From: Amycolatopsis coloradensis | Lineage (GTDB): Bacteria; Actinomycetota; Actinomycetes; Mycobacteriales; Pseudonocardiaceae | Assembly (NCBI RefSeq): GCF_037997115.1 | Contig: NZ_CP150484.1 | Location: 5,868,135 to 5,901,393, forward strand | Direction of reading: 5' to 3' | Length of the DNA stretch: 33,259 nt | In this document: positions 23,719 through 31,243 of the stretch, piece by piece | Numbering within the stretch: position 1 is the first letter of the stretch | Layout of the letters: the number at the start of each line of letters is the position of its first letter | The notes under the pieces: generated by a model | Seen by the model: the letters and a program-made list of their open reading frames with translations, nothing else | The model's database searches: none | Told to the model about the DNA's origin: nothing | Made by a program: the position numbers and the translations under genes

Positions 23719-23737
23719 CGCTACCGAACCCAGGTTT
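23719..23737. repeat. 19-bp exact repeat upstream of DUF3592-like gene, copy 2
   Basis: Identical to 9167-9185 (CGCTACCGAACCCAGGTTT). It lies 85 bp before the start of the 22639-23634 gene, in the same orientation relative to that gene as copy 1 has to its own DUF3592-like gene. Confidence 0.55.
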
Positions 23738-23742
23738 CGTCT

Positions 23743-23757
23743 CCTAATACTATTAGG
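23743..23757. promoter_or_regulatory. Perfect palindrome, likely TetR operator
   Basis: CCTAATACTATTAGG has perfect 7-bp arms around one central base. It sits 35 bp before the TetR start, in an AT-rich patch between divergent genes, as expected for an autoregulated TetR operator. A TAGAGT box at 23779-23784 would start transcription at the ATG (leaderless), but no good -35 is seen. Confidence 0.6.
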
Positions 23758-23791
23758 CAAATCCCAAATGTACTATGGTAGAGTGGCAGCC

Positions 23792-24364
23792 ATGGCGCGA
23801 GCGGGATTGACGACGGAACGGGTGATCCGGGCGGGCGCGGAGCTGGCCGACGAGATCGGTTTCGAGCACGTGACCCCGACCGAGCTCGCGAAACGGTGCG
23901 GCGTCAAGACGGCGAGCCTGTATTCGCACGTGCGGAACGCCCACGAACTGAAGACCGAGATCGCCCTGCTGGCCTTGGCCGAACTCGCCGATCTCGCCGC
24001 CACCGCGGTGGCGGGACTGGCGGGCAAGGAGGCGCTGGTCGCGTTGGCGAACGTCCACCGCGACTACGCCCTCGAACACCCGGGCCGGTTCACCGCCGCG
24101 AGGTTCCGGCTCGCACCGGACAAGGCGGCCACCAGCGCCGGCGTCCGCCACGCCGAATTGACGCGGGCGATCCTGCGCGGCTACGACCTCGCCGAACCGC
24201 ATCGGACGCACGCGGTCCGGTTGCTGGGCAGTGTGTTCAGCGGTTTCGTCGGCCTGGAGGCCGCCGGAGGTTTCAGCCACAGCACCCCCGGCTCGCAGGA
24301 GAGCTGGACCGAGATCCTCGACGCGCTCGACGTCCTGCTGCGCGCCTGGCCCCGAACGAAATGA
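23792..24364 (+). CDS. TetR-family transcriptional regulator
   Basis: A 190-aa DNA-binding regulator. The N-terminal helix-turn-helix is at about 8-55 (VIRAGAELADEIGFEHVTPT, LAKRCGVKTASLYSHVRN), and the C-terminal ligand domain resembles the WHG type (ANVHRDYALEHPGRFTAARF). The start ATG 23792 has no Shine-Dalgarno and may be leaderless. A perfect palindrome upstream is its probable operator. It overlaps the SGNH hydrolase gene as ATGA, so it likely controls its own operon and perhaps the divergent membrane protein. The ligand is unknown. Confidence 0.88.
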   Translation: MARAGLTTERVIRAGAELADEIGFEHVTPTELAKRCGVKTASLYSHVRNAHELKTEIALLALAELADLAATAVAGLAGKEALVALANVHRDYALEHPGRFTAARFRLAPDKAATSAGVRHAELTRAILRGYDLAEPHRTHAVRLLGSVFSGFVGLEAAGGFSHSTPGSQESWTEILDALDVLLRAWPRTK

Positions 24365-25521
24365 ACGGAAGAATGCTCACCACCCCGATCACTGCCGACC
24401 TCGTCCGCGGCGCGCTCGACCTCGAATCCACCGAGCGCGGTGTGCTCCCCCACCGGCTGCCCGCGCGGGCCCGGCTGCAGATCCCCGACGGCCAGCTGGC
24501 CATGGCGGAGTCGCAACCGTCCGGCGTGCGGCTGGTCTTCCGCACCACGGCGTCCCTCGTCGAACTCGACGTCCTGGCCACCAAACGGGTCTTCACCGGC
24601 ACACCGCCCCGGCCCGACGGCGTCTACGAACTGTTCGTCGACGGCAGGCTCTCGAGGCAGGCGAGCGTGGCCGACGGCGACACGATCAGCGTCGACCTGG
24701 CCACCGGTGCCGCGCGGCACGAGCCCGGCCCCGTGCGAACCCTGCGGTTCGACGACCTGCCCGGTCACGAGAAGACCGTCGAAATCTGGCTGCCGCACAA
24801 CGAAACGACCCGGCTGGTCGCCTTGCGCACCGACTCGTCCGTCCACAGTGTACAGTCGAGCGGTCGCCGGACCTGGCTGCACCACGGCAGTTCCATCAGT
24901 CACGGTTCCAACGCGACGACCCCGACCGGGACGTGGCCCGCCACGGCCGCGGCTCTCGCCGGGGTGGACCTGGTCAACCTGGGCTTCAGCGGCAGCGCGC
25001 TGCTCGACCCGTTCACCGCCCGCGCGATGCGGGACACGGCCGCCGACATCATCAGCGTCAAGATCGGTATCAACGTCGTCAACGCCGACCTGATGCGGCT
25101 GCGCGCGTTCGGCCCGGCGGTGCACGGTTTCCTCGACACCATCAGGGAAGGCCATCCCACCACGCCGTTGCTGGTCGTCTCGCCGATCCACTGCCCGATC
25201 CACGAACACACGCCGGGGCCAGGCGAGTTCGACCCGGACGCTCTGCGTGAGGGGAAAGTGCGGTTCAGGGCCACCGGCGATCCCGCGGAGACCGCATCGG
25301 GAAAGCTGACGCTCACCGTGATCCGCGAAGAACTCGCCCGTATCGTCAAGGAACGGAGCGCGGCCGATCCGAACCTGCGGTACCTCGACGGCCTCGAACT
25401 GTACGGCGAGGCGGACCACGCCGAGCTGCCGCTGCCCGACGCCCTCCACCCGGACGCGGCCACGCACCGGCTCATCGGGGAGCGCTTCGCCCGGCTGGCC
25501 TTCGACGCCGCACTCACGTGA
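24361..25521 (+). CDS. SGNH/GDSL-type hydrolase with N-terminal jelly-roll domain
   Basis: A 386-aa cytosolic esterase or lipase-like enzyme. Residues 1 to about 165 form a beta-sandwich, and the SGNH domain covers about 170-386. Block I is HHGSSISHGS (174-183, nucleophile probably S178 where GDS is usual), block II Gly lies in NLGFSGSALLD (206-216), block III Asn is N238 in GINVVN, and block V Asp and His lie in LPDALHPD near the C-terminus. All four catalytic positions are kept. ATG 24361 overlaps the TetR stop by 4 nt; ATG 24373 is an alternative start. The two-domain plan resembles carbohydrate esterases, but the substrate is not evident. No signal peptide is seen. Confidence 0.82.
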   Translation: MNGRMLTTPITADLVRGALDLESTERGVLPHRLPARARLQIPDGQLAMAESQPSGVRLVFRTTASLVELDVLATKRVFTGTPPRPDGVYELFVDGRLSRQASVADGDTISVDLATGAARHEPGPVRTLRFDDLPGHEKTVEIWLPHNETTRLVALRTDSSVHSVQSSGRRTWLHHGSSISHGSNATTPTGTWPATAAALAGVDLVNLGFSGSALLDPFTARAMRDTAADIISVKIGINVVNADLMRLRAFGPAVHGFLDTIREGHPTTPLLVVSPIHCPIHEHTPGPGEFDPDALREGKVRFRATGDPAETASGKLTLTVIREELARIVKERSAADPNLRYLDGLELYGEADHAELPLPDALHPDAATHRLIGERFARLAFDAALT

Positions 25522-25605
25522 TCAGAGACGGATCTCACGTGCTCAGACGCCGCACACTCGAGTACGGCATCCAGTCACGTGAGATCCGTTCCTGATCACG
25601 CGAGT
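25512..25605 (+). terminator. Very long hairpin overlapping the SGNH stop codon
   Basis: Two 30-nt arms (25512-25541 and 25576-25605) pair at 27 of 30 positions around a 34-nt loop. The core 14 bp, ACGGATCTCACGTG with its complement, is perfect. The left arm includes the final codons and TGA of the hydrolase. It is probably a terminator or 3' stabiliser, and may be a second repeat family since its arms are rich in CACGTG and GATC. Confidence 0.7.
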
Positions 25606-25833
25606 CACGTACACACCGTTTGCTGTGCGCGTATCCGTCGGTAGGCCGAACGGTGGGGTACCTATTTTTCTTCCTGTCCAACGAAAGTCGGTATCCGCCA
25701 CCGGTGCGGCGGATCACCATGATCGGCACCGGATCACCGGCGCCGGGTCGCCTTGGCCGTGCCCGGCTACCCACTGTGTCCAGCGCGGCCACCCCTCGCG
25801 CTGGATGTCCCCTCGCGAAAGTGAGTCACCGGT
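25606..25833. other. Leader region of the streptogrisin-like protease
   Basis: With the hairpin before it, this forms a gene-free stretch of about 312 bp. It contains a small hairpin (ATCCGCC 25693-25699 with GGCGGAT 25708-25714) and a T-rich patch (ctatttttcttcc, near 25668). No clear -35/-10 pair or coding ORF was found. Confidence 0.35.
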
Positions 25834-26928
25834 ATGCGCACAAACCCCTTAGCCCGTACCGCCACGACACTGGTGGCCGCGGCCGCGGTCGCCGGCTTCC
25901 TCGCCCCGTCCACGGCCACAGCCACCACCATCGCGGGCTACTCCCCCACGGTGCAGCACGAGGCGGTGACGTCCCTCGCCGCCGAAGCCGGGATCAGCCA
26001 GGCCGCCGCCGTCGAATTCCTCCGGACGCAGACGGCGAGCGTCGAGAAGCTGCAGAAGGTCACCGCTTCGCTCGGCTCCCGCGCCGCCGACGGATACCTC
26101 GACGACGCCGCCAAGCCGGTCGTGAACGTCCTCGACCAGGCCGCCGCGGACCAGGTGACGGCAACCGGGGCGCAGGCCCGGGTGGTCAAGCACTCCAGCG
26201 CCGCGCTGGCGGGGGCGCAGAACGCCCTGCAGGCGTTGCCGGCGGTCGCGCACACGTCGATCGGCCTCGACCCGAAGGCCAACCAGGTCGTCTTGACCAT
26301 CTCCGACGCGGCCAAGGGCACCGAAGCCCTCGTGAAGGCCGCCAAAGCACTCGGCGACCGCGTCCGTGTGGAGCGGACCACCGGCGAAATGCACACCGCG
26401 ATCTACAACGGTGAGGCCATCACCGGCGGCGGCACCCGCTGCTCGGTCGGGTTCAACACCAACCGCGGCGGCCAGAACTACATCCTCGACGCCGGTCACT
26501 GCACCCGCGCGGTGTCGCAGTGGAACGTCGGACCGTCGCAGGGCGCCAGCTTCCCGACCAACGACTACGGCCTGATCCGCAACACCACCGGCAGCGCACC
26601 CGGCGCCGTCACCCTGTGGAACGGCTCCACCCAGCGGATCGCCTCCGCCGGTACCGCCACCGTCGGGCAGCGGATCAGCAAGAGCGGCAGCACCACCCGC
26701 CTCACCTCGGGTTCGGTGCAGCGGCTGAACGTCACGGTGAACTACGCCGAAGGCTCGGTGCACCAGCTGATCCAGACCAACGCGCTGGCCAACCCCGGCG
26801 ACTCGGGCGGCTGCCTCTTCGCCGGCAGCGTCGGCCTCGGCATCACCTCCGGCAAGGGCAGTGGCACTTCGTACTACCAGCCGATCGGCGAGGCACTGAG
26901 CGCCTACAGCGTCACGCTCAACCCGTAA
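25834..26928 (+). CDS. Streptogrisin/alpha-lytic-type secreted serine protease precursor
   Basis: A 364-aa prepro-enzyme of family S1 (streptogrisin group), acting outside the cell. A signal peptide (1 to about 31, ending ATA) and a long propeptide (about 32-190) precede a mature domain of about 175 aa. The propeptide has the foldase-type segments VVKHSSAALAGAQNALQAL and DPKANQVVLTI. In the mature part the triad is H222 (DAGHC), D244 (TNDYGLI) and S324 (NPGDSGGC), with the first disulfide between C203 and C223. No extra C-terminal carbohydrate-binding domain is present. The start ATG 25834 has only a weak GTGAG upstream. It is monocistronic and convergent with the LysR gene. Confidence 0.92.
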   Translation: MRTNPLARTATTLVAAAAVAGFLAPSTATATTIAGYSPTVQHEAVTSLAAEAGISQAAAVEFLRTQTASVEKLQKVTASLGSRAADGYLDDAAKPVVNVLDQAAADQVTATGAQARVVKHSSAALAGAQNALQALPAVAHTSIGLDPKANQVVLTISDAAKGTEALVKAAKALGDRVRVERTTGEMHTAIYNGEAITGGGTRCSVGFNTNRGGQNYILDAGHCTRAVSQWNVGPSQGASFPTNDYGLIRNTTGSAPGAVTLWNGSTQRIASAGTATVGQRISKSGSTTRLTSGSVQRLNVTVNYAEGSVHQLIQTNALANPGDSGGCLFAGSVGLGITSGKGSGTSYYQPIGEALSAYSVTLNP

Positions 26929-26938
26929 GGGCACCCCA

Positions 26939-26969
26939 CCGGGCCCCGGTCACCTCGACCGGGGCTCGG
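26939..26969. terminator. Bidirectional hairpin between protease and LysR gene
   Basis: Arms 26939-26951 and 26957-26969 pair at 12 of 13 positions (the exception is G-T) around a 5-nt loop. It lies 10 bp after the protease stop; its right half is inside the last codons of the leftward LysR gene, whose TGA is at 26950-26952. Confidence 0.7.
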
Positions 26970-27846
26970 CCCGCGCGCGGAAGTGGCCGACCAGGTGATC
27001 GCGAAACCGTTGGGCGGCAACGGAAAGATACGTGTCCTCGCGCCACGCGACGCTGAGCACGCGGCGGCATTCGGGATCGTCGACGTCGAGCCAGACCACC
27101 GTCGAACTGGAGACCGCGCGCAACCCCAGCGAAGGAACCAACGCGATGCCGAGCCCCGCGTCGATCAGCTGAAAGAGCACCGCGGCCTCGTCTCCCTCGC
27201 AGACAACGTGCAGGTCGAGCCTGGCCTTCGCGAACAGACGGTCGACGAGCGCACGTTGCCAGTAACCGGGTCGCGTGGTGAGGAACGGCTCACCCTCGAG
27301 GTCCGCCAGGCCGACGCGGCCGCGATCGGCGAGCCGGTGACCGGCAGGCACGCAGAGCATCACCGCTTCGTCAAGGAGCACACGGCTGCGGATGTCGTTA
27401 CCCGTCAAGGGTTGCGAGGTGACGCACAGGTCGACGTCGCCGGCTTTCAGCTTCTCCGCCATCCCCTCCACCGACGCCTGGGAAAGCCGCACGTCCACCA
27501 GTGGATGGCCAGGGACGAAGGTGCGAAGCGGTTCGGTGAGGACGAGCAGGCTTTCGGCCGCGACGGCGACCGTGCCGCGTTCCAGCCCGGCGGCGTCGTC
27601 GAGTTCCTGACGGGCGTCGTCGAGTTCGGCCAGCGCCCGGTCGACGCGACGGAGGAACGCGGTACCGAACCGGTTGAGCCGGATCCGGCGGCCGTGCCGG
27701 TCGAACAGCGGTACGCCGAGGTCGTTCTCCAGCCTGGCCAAGGTACGGCTGAGCGAGGGTTGCGCGACACGCAGCTTTTCGGCGGCGCGGCCGACGTGTT
27801 CGAGCCGGGCGACCGTCTGGAAGTACCGGAGTGCCAGAAGATCCAC
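26950..27846 (-). CDS. LysR-family transcriptional regulator
   Basis: A 298-aa regulator of usual length. The N-terminal winged helix (1-60) reads LRYFQTVARLEHVGRAAEKL and AQPSLSRTLARLENDLGVPL, followed by a linker helix and the two-lobed effector domain (about 90-290, with GTVAVAAESLL, DVDLCVTSQPL, GLGIALVPSLGL). It is divergent, with an 80-bp gap, from the small membrane protein and multicopper oxidase, the classical arrangement for a LysR activator and its target. A dyad with TTAT and ATAA halves lies in the gap. The effector is unknown. Confidence 0.92.
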   Translation of the reverse strand: MDLLALRYFQTVARLEHVGRAAEKLRVAQPSLSRTLARLENDLGVPLFDRHGRRIRLNRFGTAFLRRVDRALAELDDARQELDDAAGLERGTVAVAAESLLVLTEPLRTFVPGHPLVDVRLSQASVEGMAEKLKAGDVDLCVTSQPLTGNDIRSRVLLDEAVMLCVPAGHRLADRGRVGLADLEGEPFLTTRPGYWQRALVDRLFAKARLDLHVVCEGDEAAVLFQLIDAGLGIALVPSLGLRAVSSSTVVWLDVDDPECRRVLSVAWREDTYLSVAAQRFRDHLVGHFRARAEPRSR

Positions 27847-27862
27847 TGCTGATACCTCGCCT

Positions 27863-27919
27863 GTTATGAACAGATAACCGATCTTGTCTTGGACAGCATA
27901 AGGCGTCGGCTTCTACGTT
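27863..27919 (+). promoter_or_regulatory. LysR binding dyad and leaderless promoter
   Basis: GTTAT (27863-27867) and ATAAC (27874-27878) form a perfect dyad with 6-bp spacing, as in LysR sites (T-N11-A). TGGACA (27890-27895) and TACGTT (27914-27919) with 18-bp spacing give a promoter whose start point would fall on the GTG at 27927, so the mRNA would be leaderless. Confidence 0.55.
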
Positions 27920-27926
27920 CGATCAC

Positions 27927-28334
27927 GTGAGTGAAACCCTGACCAGCCCGAGCCGGAAGGCGAACGGGACGCTGGTGGTGAACCGGGTACTGGTGAGCGC
28001 CCACGCCGTCGCGATCATCGGCCAGCCGGTGTTCGCCGGCGGCTATCTCGGCGGCGACTACGACATGCTCTGGCTGCACCGCTGGGGCGCCGACGCCGTG
28101 TCGTACCTGGCGTACGCGCAGATCCTGGCGGCGCTGGTCCTGTGGCTGGTCCGCGGACCGCGCTGGCTGTTCTGGATCAGCCTGCTGCTCGCGCTGGGCG
28201 AGACCGGACAGTATCTCGCCGGGATGAAGGGCGCGCTCGACCTGCACATCCCGCTCGGCGTCGCCCTCGTCACCGCGACGGTGCTGACGACCATCGCCGT
28301 CTGGCGGCCGCAGACCTGGCGGGTGGACCGATGA
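27927..28334 (+). CDS. Small four-TM membrane protein
   Basis: A 135-aa integral membrane protein; start GTG 27927, no Shine-Dalgarno, probably leaderless. Hydrophobic segments lie at about 18-40, 58-78, 80-97 and 106-126, with the loop GGYLGGDYDMLWLHRWGAD between the first two. I do not recognise the family for certain; plausible roles are a partner or electron-transfer anchor of the next protein. Its stop overlaps the multicopper oxidase start as ATGA, so the two are translationally coupled under the divergent LysR regulator. Confidence 0.75.
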   Translation: MSETLTSPSRKANGTLVVNRVLVSAHAVAIIGQPVFAGGYLGGDYDMLWLHRWGADAVSYLAYAQILAALVLWLVRGPRWLFWISLLLALGETGQYLAGMKGALDLHIPLGVALVTATVLTTIAVWRPQTWRVDR

Positions 28335-29899
28335 GCGGGCGGCTGCCCCGCAGGACCTTCCTCGGGCTCGCCGGCGGGGCCGGTGTCCTCGTCGCGGCGG
28401 GGGTCGCGGCTCCCCGCCTGCTCGCGCAGGGCGCTCCGGAGACCGGCGAGTTGCTGCGCAGCGGACTCCCGTTGCCGGAGCCGTTCCGGGTACCGCTGCC
28501 GATCCCGCCGGTCCTGCGTCCACAAAGGACCGCCGAGGCCGATCACTACACGATCACCCAGCGGGCGGCGACGGCCGAGATCCTCCCCGGCGTCCGGACG
28601 CCGATCTGGGGCTACGACGGGATCTTCCCCGGTCCGACGATCGAGTCACGGCGGGACCGGACGGTGGTGGCGCACCACCGCAACGAACTTCCCGTGCCGA
28701 CCGTGGTCCACCTGCACGGCGGGCACACCCCTGCCGAATCCGACGGCTACCCGACCGATCTCGTCCTGCCGCGATCCGGGTGGAGCACCGCGCATACCGG
28801 GCACGGCATGGTCGACGCCCGCGCCCGGATCTCGAACGGCGAACGCGACTACGTCTTCCCGCTGCGGCAACGGGCCGCGACCCTGTGGTACCACGACCAT
28901 CGCATGGACTTCACCGGTCCGGCCGTGTACCGGGGCCTGGCCGGCTTCCATCTGGTCCGCGACGACGAGGAAGACTCACTGGGACTCCCGTCCGGGGACC
29001 GTGAACTGCCGCTGATGCTCGCCGACCGGTCTTTCGACGAGCACGGGGCCTTCGCCTATCCCTCGCTCGACCGGTCGCTGCGGACCACACCGGGCGTCGA
29101 AAGTGCTTATGTGGAAGGCGTTTTCGGTGATGTCATCCTGGTCAACGGCGCGCCGTGGCCGGTACACGAGGTGGCGGCCGTCAAGTTCCGCCTGCGCCTG
29201 CTCAACGGCTCCAACGCCCGGCGCTACGACCTGGCGCTGGACCCGCCGCCGCCCGGCGGGGGCGGGTTCGTGCAGATCGGCGCCGACCAAGGCCTCCTGG
29301 AGGCTCCGCGCGTGCACGACCATCTCCCCCTCGCGCCGGCGGAACGATACGACGTCGTCGTCGATTTCGGCCGGTATCCGGTCGGCACCGAAGTCACCCT
29401 CGTGAACCGGCTCGGCACCGGTTCGACCGCCCACGTCATGCGATTCGTCGTCGCGCGCCGCGCCGCGGACGACAGCCGCGTTCCGGCGAAACTCGGCGAA
29501 ATCCCGCCGCTCACTCGCGAACAGGCCACGACCACGCGCGAGTTCTCGTTCCGGGCGGGCACCGTCCACGGCCGCGCGGGCTGGGTGATCGGCGGGGAAC
29601 CGTTCTCGCCGGACGTGATGTCGGCGAGCCCGCGCCTCGGCGACACGGAGATCTGGCGGTTCGTCGCCGACATCCACCATCCCGTGCACCTGCACCTGGT
29701 GGGCTTCCGGATCCTCTCGCGCGGCGGGCGTCCGCCGGGGCCGTTCGACGGCGGTATCAAGGACACCGTGGACCTGGCCCCCGGCGAGTCGGTCGAGGTC
29801 ATCGCGCGGTTCGACGGCTATCGCGGCCGTTATGTCTTCCATTGCCACAACGCCGAACACGAGGACATGGCGATGATGGCGAACTTCGAGGTGGTCTGA
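28331..29899 (+). CDS. Tat-exported multicopper oxidase
   Basis: A 522-aa laccase-like enzyme, expected outside the membrane, coupling one-electron oxidation of four substrate molecules to reduction of oxygen to water. A Tat signal (PRRTFLGLAGG, 6-16) is followed by three cupredoxin domains. All copper motifs are present: HLHGGH (127-132), WYHDH (186-190), HHPVHLH (449-455) and HCHNAEHEDMAMM (504-516), with type 1 Cys505 and axial Met515. The arrangement is closest to CotA/bilirubin-oxidase/phenoxazinone-synthase types. Start ATG 28331 overlaps the small membrane gene by 4 nt. Substrate may be phenols, metal ions or a pathway intermediate; no biosynthetic genes adjoin. Confidence 0.92.
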   Translation: MSGRLPRRTFLGLAGGAGVLVAAGVAAPRLLAQGAPETGELLRSGLPLPEPFRVPLPIPPVLRPQRTAEADHYTITQRAATAEILPGVRTPIWGYDGIFPGPTIESRRDRTVVAHHRNELPVPTVVHLHGGHTPAESDGYPTDLVLPRSGWSTAHTGHGMVDARARISNGERDYVFPLRQRAATLWYHDHRMDFTGPAVYRGLAGFHLVRDDEEDSLGLPSGDRELPLMLADRSFDEHGAFAYPSLDRSLRTTPGVESAYVEGVFGDVILVNGAPWPVHEVAAVKFRLRLLNGSNARRYDLALDPPPPGGGGFVQIGADQGLLEAPRVHDHLPLAPAERYDVVVDFGRYPVGTEVTLVNRLGTGSTAHVMRFVVARRAADDSRVPAKLGEIPPLTREQATTTREFSFRAGTVHGRAGWVIGGEPFSPDVMSASPRLGDTEIWRFVADIHHPVHLHLVGFRILSRGGRPPGPFDGGIKDTVDLAPGESVEVIARFDGYRGRYVFHCHNAEHEDMAMMANFEVV

Positions 29900-29906
29900 G
29901 CGATGC

Positions 29907-29953
29907 CAGGAGAGGGGCGTTCGGGACGAAAACGTCTGAACGCCCCTTTCCTG
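29907..29953. terminator. Bidirectional hairpin terminator
   Basis: A near-perfect 16-bp stem, AGGAGAGGGGCGTTC with GAACGCCCCTTTCCT plus one outer pair, continues after a small bulge into GACG/CGTC on an AAAA loop. It lies between the convergent multicopper oxidase and small peptide genes. Confidence 0.8.
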
Positions 29954-29969
29954 ACACATCCGGCCCGAC

Positions 29970-30173
29970 TCAGCCCACGCCGAGCAGGGCCGCGAGCGCC
30001 TCGACCAACGACGCGGACAGGCCGGCGATGGTGCTGTCGAGATACTCGGCGATCGGCGTGAGTTCCGCCGCCGACGCGGAGCCGCCGAAGACGGCGAGCA
30101 TCGGAACCGCCAGCAGGCCGGCCGCGAGGCCCCGCTTCGTCCAGCGGCGGGTGGTGCTCTGGGTGTCGCGCAT
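29970..30173 (-). CDS. Small secreted peptide precursor
   Basis: A 67-aa precursor. ATG 30173 is chosen over ATG 30182 because GAGAGG lies 9 nt before it. A classic signal peptide (TTRRWTKRGLAAG, hydrophobic core, cleavage after SASA near residue 35) leaves a mature peptide of about 32 residues, AELTPIAEYLDSTIAGLSAS then LVEALAALLGVG, with no Cys. The mature part is acidic and fits a single amphipathic helix. I do not recognise a family. A surface-active, signalling or cell-surface role is possible but unproven. It is a single gene, convergent with the multicopper oxidase. Confidence 0.6.
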   Translation of the reverse strand: MRDTQSTTRRWTKRGLAAGLLAVPMLAVFGGSASAAELTPIAEYLDSTIAGLSASLVEALAALLGVG

Positions 30174-30410
30174 GGTGTGCATCCTCTCGGCTGTGGATGT
30201 GCGGACAGGGACCGCACACCGAGGAGGCTGCCTTGATCATCGAAGGCCGGACAAGGCGGTTCACCGCCATTTGACGATCATGAAACAGCGGTCGCTCGTC
30301 CGAGTGAAGCCCGTTAACCCGAGCGACTACCCGCGAGTAACACCCCGTTCACGACCCGCCCCGGATCGGCTTGGTCAGCGGCGGAACCGATGAGCCGCTG
30401 CGCTATGGGT
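30174..30410. other. Intergenic stretch
   Basis: Upstream region of the small peptide gene, then spacer. It contains ACTACCCGCGAGTAAC (30326-30341), an imperfect palindrome around CGCG of the kind bound by acyl-CoA-responsive TetR regulators; its partner gene is not evident. No coding signal is seen on either strand. Confidence 0.35.
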
Positions 30411-30655
30411 GTCCACAAAGGACGCTCGTCAGCGACGAAATATCCGCTTCAAGGCCATATGCCCGGTTTGGCGAGGGGGTCGTGAGTGGCAATTAGGGTT
30501 CTAACCCTCCTTAGCACTCACGACCCCTTCGCCAAACCGCACAAATCACTCAATTCGGGCACTGGCATCTCGGAAAGTCTCCCTTATGGACAGTCAGGGG
30601 GTGTTTCTTCGGCGAGTCCCGCCCCTGCCGTCAACTCCGGCACGCCACTCACGAC
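30411..30655. repeat. Composite nested inverted-repeat element, copy B (245 bp)
   Basis: Same order of parts as 3482-3726: GTCCACAAAGGAC (30411-30423); an extended family hairpin, outer arms 30464-30488 and 30515-30539 pairing over 25 positions with one G-T; AAACCGCAC; a decayed CCCTTATGGAC (30581-30591); and a lone arm ccactcacgac ending at 30655. The right edge lies 10 bp before the stop region of the decayed leftward GntR gene. Confidence 0.65.
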
Positions 30656-30665
30656 CCGCCGGACG

Positions 30666-31205
30666 TCAGCGGGATCGGCGTTCGGCCGGCCAGCGCTCCG
30701 AGTCCGAAGTCCCGCCGTCGAGCCGATCCACCACTTCGTCGAGGAAACTGCCGTGGCCGTGATCGGCCAGCGCCTTCAGCACCACCTCGGGATCCCCACC
30801 CTCGATGATCGTGAGCAGTTCGCGATGCCGCTCGACGTTCTGCGGCAACGATTCGCCGCCGCGGCGGGCACTGCGGTTGGGCGCCACGCACAACTGCATC
30901 CGCAGCGAAAGCGCGCGATACGCCTCGGTGACGCGCTCATGCCCGGCAGCGCGACGATCGACTGACGGAAGTCGTACTTGCGCTGGGAGAAAGCACCTTC
31001 GTCACCGGCAGGCCTGAAGCCGCTCCGGCGAGCGGACCGGGATTCCGATCCGGACGGCGAAAGCTTCGAGCTTCTCGCGCAGAGTGACGATTTCGTAGAC
31101 GTCGTGGCGGGTCAGGGGCCGGACGATGACACCACGCCGCGGACGGGGCACGACGAGTCCTTCGGAAGCCCTCCTTGCATGTGAGCGGTACGTCACTCGC
31201 CACAT
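30666..31205 (-). pseudogene. Decayed GntR/FCD-family regulator
   Basis: Fragments of a GntR regulator lie in different frames of the minus strand. 31205-31002 gives ASEGLVVPRPRRGVIVRPL and then DVYEIVTLREKLEAFAVR, the end of the winged helix and start of the FCD domain. Around 30955-31010 another frame gives QRKYDFRQSIVALPG. 30950-30666 gives HERVTEAYRALSLRMQLCVA and on through NVERHRELLTIIEGGDPEVV, the FCD end. The recognition helix, part of the FCD core and the original start are missing, with at least two frameshifts. It is divergent from ridA and was probably its regulator before decay. Too many lesions are present for sequencing error alone. Confidence 0.7.
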
Positions 31206-31207
31206 CC

Positions 31208-31236
31208 TTGGACTTTCCGTCCAGCGCTTATACAGT
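31208..31236 (+). promoter_or_regulatory. Leaderless promoter of the RidA operon
   Basis: TTGGAC (31208-31213) and TACAGT (31231-31236) are 17 bp apart. The expected start point is 31243/31244, exactly the GTG start codon of the RidA gene, which has no Shine-Dalgarno. This decides the start over the upstream ATG at 31175. Confidence 0.65.
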
Positions 31237-31243
31237 CAGTCTC

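Noticed and set aside
30326..30341. ACTACCCGCGAGTAAC as a fatty-acid regulator site
   Set aside because: The palindrome has a mismatch and no lipid gene or suitable promoter lies next to it; kept only as a note in the intergenic entry.
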